From the NCBI RefSeq assembly GCF_007860185.1, contig NZ_SJPY01000012.1:51510-115509 (forward strand): DNA of 64,000 bases, written 5' to 3'. The DNA is from Novipirellula aureliae (lineage in GTDB: Bacteria; Planctomycetota; Planctomycetia; Pirellulales; Pirellulaceae). Made by a program: the position numbers and the translations under genes. Shown one piece after another: positions 63,246-64,000 of the stretch (the first letter of the stretch is position 1; each line of letters starts with the position of its first letter). A model generated the notes under the pieces. The model saw nothing but the letters and a program-made list of their open reading frames with translations. It did not search any database and was not told the DNA's origin.

Positions 63246-64000
63246 ATGACCAGAATCAACACCAACGTTTCATCACTTGTGGCTCAGAACCGTTTAATGC
63301 GCAGCAACGACGACTTGCAAGAAGCAATGACTCGGTTGAGTACGGGCCTTCGCATTAACAGCGGTAAAGACGATCCGGCTGGTTTGATTGCCAGTGAAGC
63401 GTTGCGAAGTGAAATCACCAGCTTCAACAAAGCGATTAGCAATACGAACCGTGCGAATCAAATCATTACAACCGCCGATTCTGCCCTTGGACAGGTCAGT
63501 TCACTCTTGAGCGACGTGCGCGGTTTGGTTGTTGAAGCGGCTAACACAGGTGCATTAAGCGATAATGAAATCGCAGCGAACCAACTGCAAATCGACAGCT
63601 CCCTCGAGGCAATAAACCGAATCGCCCAAACGACCACCTTCCAAGGCCGAAAACTACTCGACGGTGGCTTGGACTTCTTGAGCAAAGCGGGCACCAACTT
63701 CGACAAAGTCACAAACTTGCAAATCGATCAAGCCAACCTTGGTCCGACTGGCTCCCTCAAAGTTTCCGTACAAGTCACCGCTGCTGCGGAGCAAGCAAAT
63801 GTCACGATTGCCGATATCCCAGCCGCGACGGATGCTGTCAAGTCGACCGGTTCCCTTGAACTGACGGGCGCTACGACCGTCGATGCGAAAGCAACCGCTG
63901 CGATCAACTTTTCGCAAGACAATCCGGATGTGAACGCTGTCGGTAGCATTGTCCTCGATGATGGCTCGGGCAACGGCGTGACCTTGGACATCACGTCCGA
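63246..64000 (+). CDS. fliC: Flagellin, N-terminal part (runs off the right edge)
   Basis: The frame opens at ATG 63246 and stays open for 251 codons to the window end. The start M-T-R-I-N-T-N-V-S-S-L-V-A-Q, followed by R-L-S-T-G-L-R-I-N-S-G-K-D-D-P-A-G-L and the N-R-A-N-Q-I-I-T-T-A-D-S-A-L coiled D0/D1 helices, is diagnostic of bacterial flagellin. From about residue 155 it enters the variable exposed domain (V-S-V-Q-V-T-A-A-A-E-Q). Such cells have a flagellated swarmer stage. The 254 bases upstream hold no other gene. Confidence 0.96.
   Translation, partial: MTRINTNVSSLVAQNRLMRSNDDLQEAMTRLSTGLRINSGKDDPAGLIASEALRSEITSFNKAISNTNRANQIITTADSALGQVSSLLSDVRGLVVEAANTGALSDNEIAANQLQIDSSLEAINRIAQTTTFQGRKLLDGGLDFLSKAGTNFDKVTNLQIDQANLGPTGSLKVSVQVTAAAEQANVTIADIPAATDAVKSTGSLELTGATTVDAKATAAINFSQDNPDVNAVGSIVLDDGSGNGVTLDITS

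Overview
The window looks like a chromosomal segment of a marine planctomycete of the Pirellulaceae, close to Rhodopirellula. The evidence is a planctomycete-type (PVM) bacterial microcompartment locus, a giant secreted protein with the planctomycete N-terminal LEDRRLLA-type motif and a C-terminal dockerin, a tetrahydromethanopterin-dependent C1 enzyme (Mch), LL-diaminopimelate aminotransferase, a probable C30-carotenoid cluster, and few clear Shine-Dalgarno sequences. This is inferred from gene content, not from a marker-gene tree. No tRNA, rRNA, transposase, prophage or CRISPR array was seen.

Layout. 1-5346 (+): the distal part of a microcompartment operon. It holds the acetate kinase 3' end, three EutN/CcmL-type vertex proteins, a CoA-acylating aldehyde dehydrogenase, an unrecognised protein, a class II sugar-phosphate aldolase with a C-terminal targeting tail, and a lactate/malate dehydrogenase homologue. 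In this pathway type, fuculose- or rhamnulose-phosphate is cleaved to DHAP and lactaldehyde, which is oxidised inside the shell and gives ATP through the kinase. The hexameric shell genes must lie left of the window. 5343-8324: an M50-like membrane protein and a transmembrane Ser/Thr kinase with an extracytoplasmic sensor. 8342-13479 (-): a POT peptide transporter, mch, a RimK-like ATP-grasp ligase and an OleC-like AMP-binding enzyme. 14111-19421 (+): a phosphoesterase, then aceE-aceF. 19518-25322 (-): a MacAB-like export operon with two FtsX-type permeases, an ATPase, an adaptor, a lipoprotein and a Cys-rich exported protein. 25498-31685: a class IV aminotransferase, an alpha/beta hydrolase, a Cys-rich lipoprotein, a Tat-exported transglutaminase-like protein, a sigma-70 factor and a histidine kinase. 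32160-36068 (+): an ABC-2 operon whose permease carries a large propeller-like insert. 36275-39070: class III fructose-bisphosphatase and nnrE. 39519-48456: a GGDEF/degenerate-HD protein and the 2010-residue surface protein. 49306-52866 (-): the carotenoid-type cluster. 52920-53554: an array of fifteen 41-bp hairpin repeats. 53556-62991: dapL, an AroE-like pseudoenzyme, cbiX-like, an HMA-like protein, nadE, small exported proteins, a UPF0314 protein and a PEP-synthase regulator. 63246-end: a flagellin cut by the window edge.

A recurring theme is short tandem duplication (7, 10, 12, 13, 15, 16, 18 and 41 bp) both inside and between genes, together with several intergenic inverted repeats. The most unusual items are the 41-bp hairpin array, the heptamer/G-run array inside the export operon, the ABC-2 permease with a propeller-like insert, the GGDEF protein with degenerate HD and HPt-like modules, the AroE-like pseudoenzyme, and an Arg at the specificity position of the microcompartment dehydrogenase.
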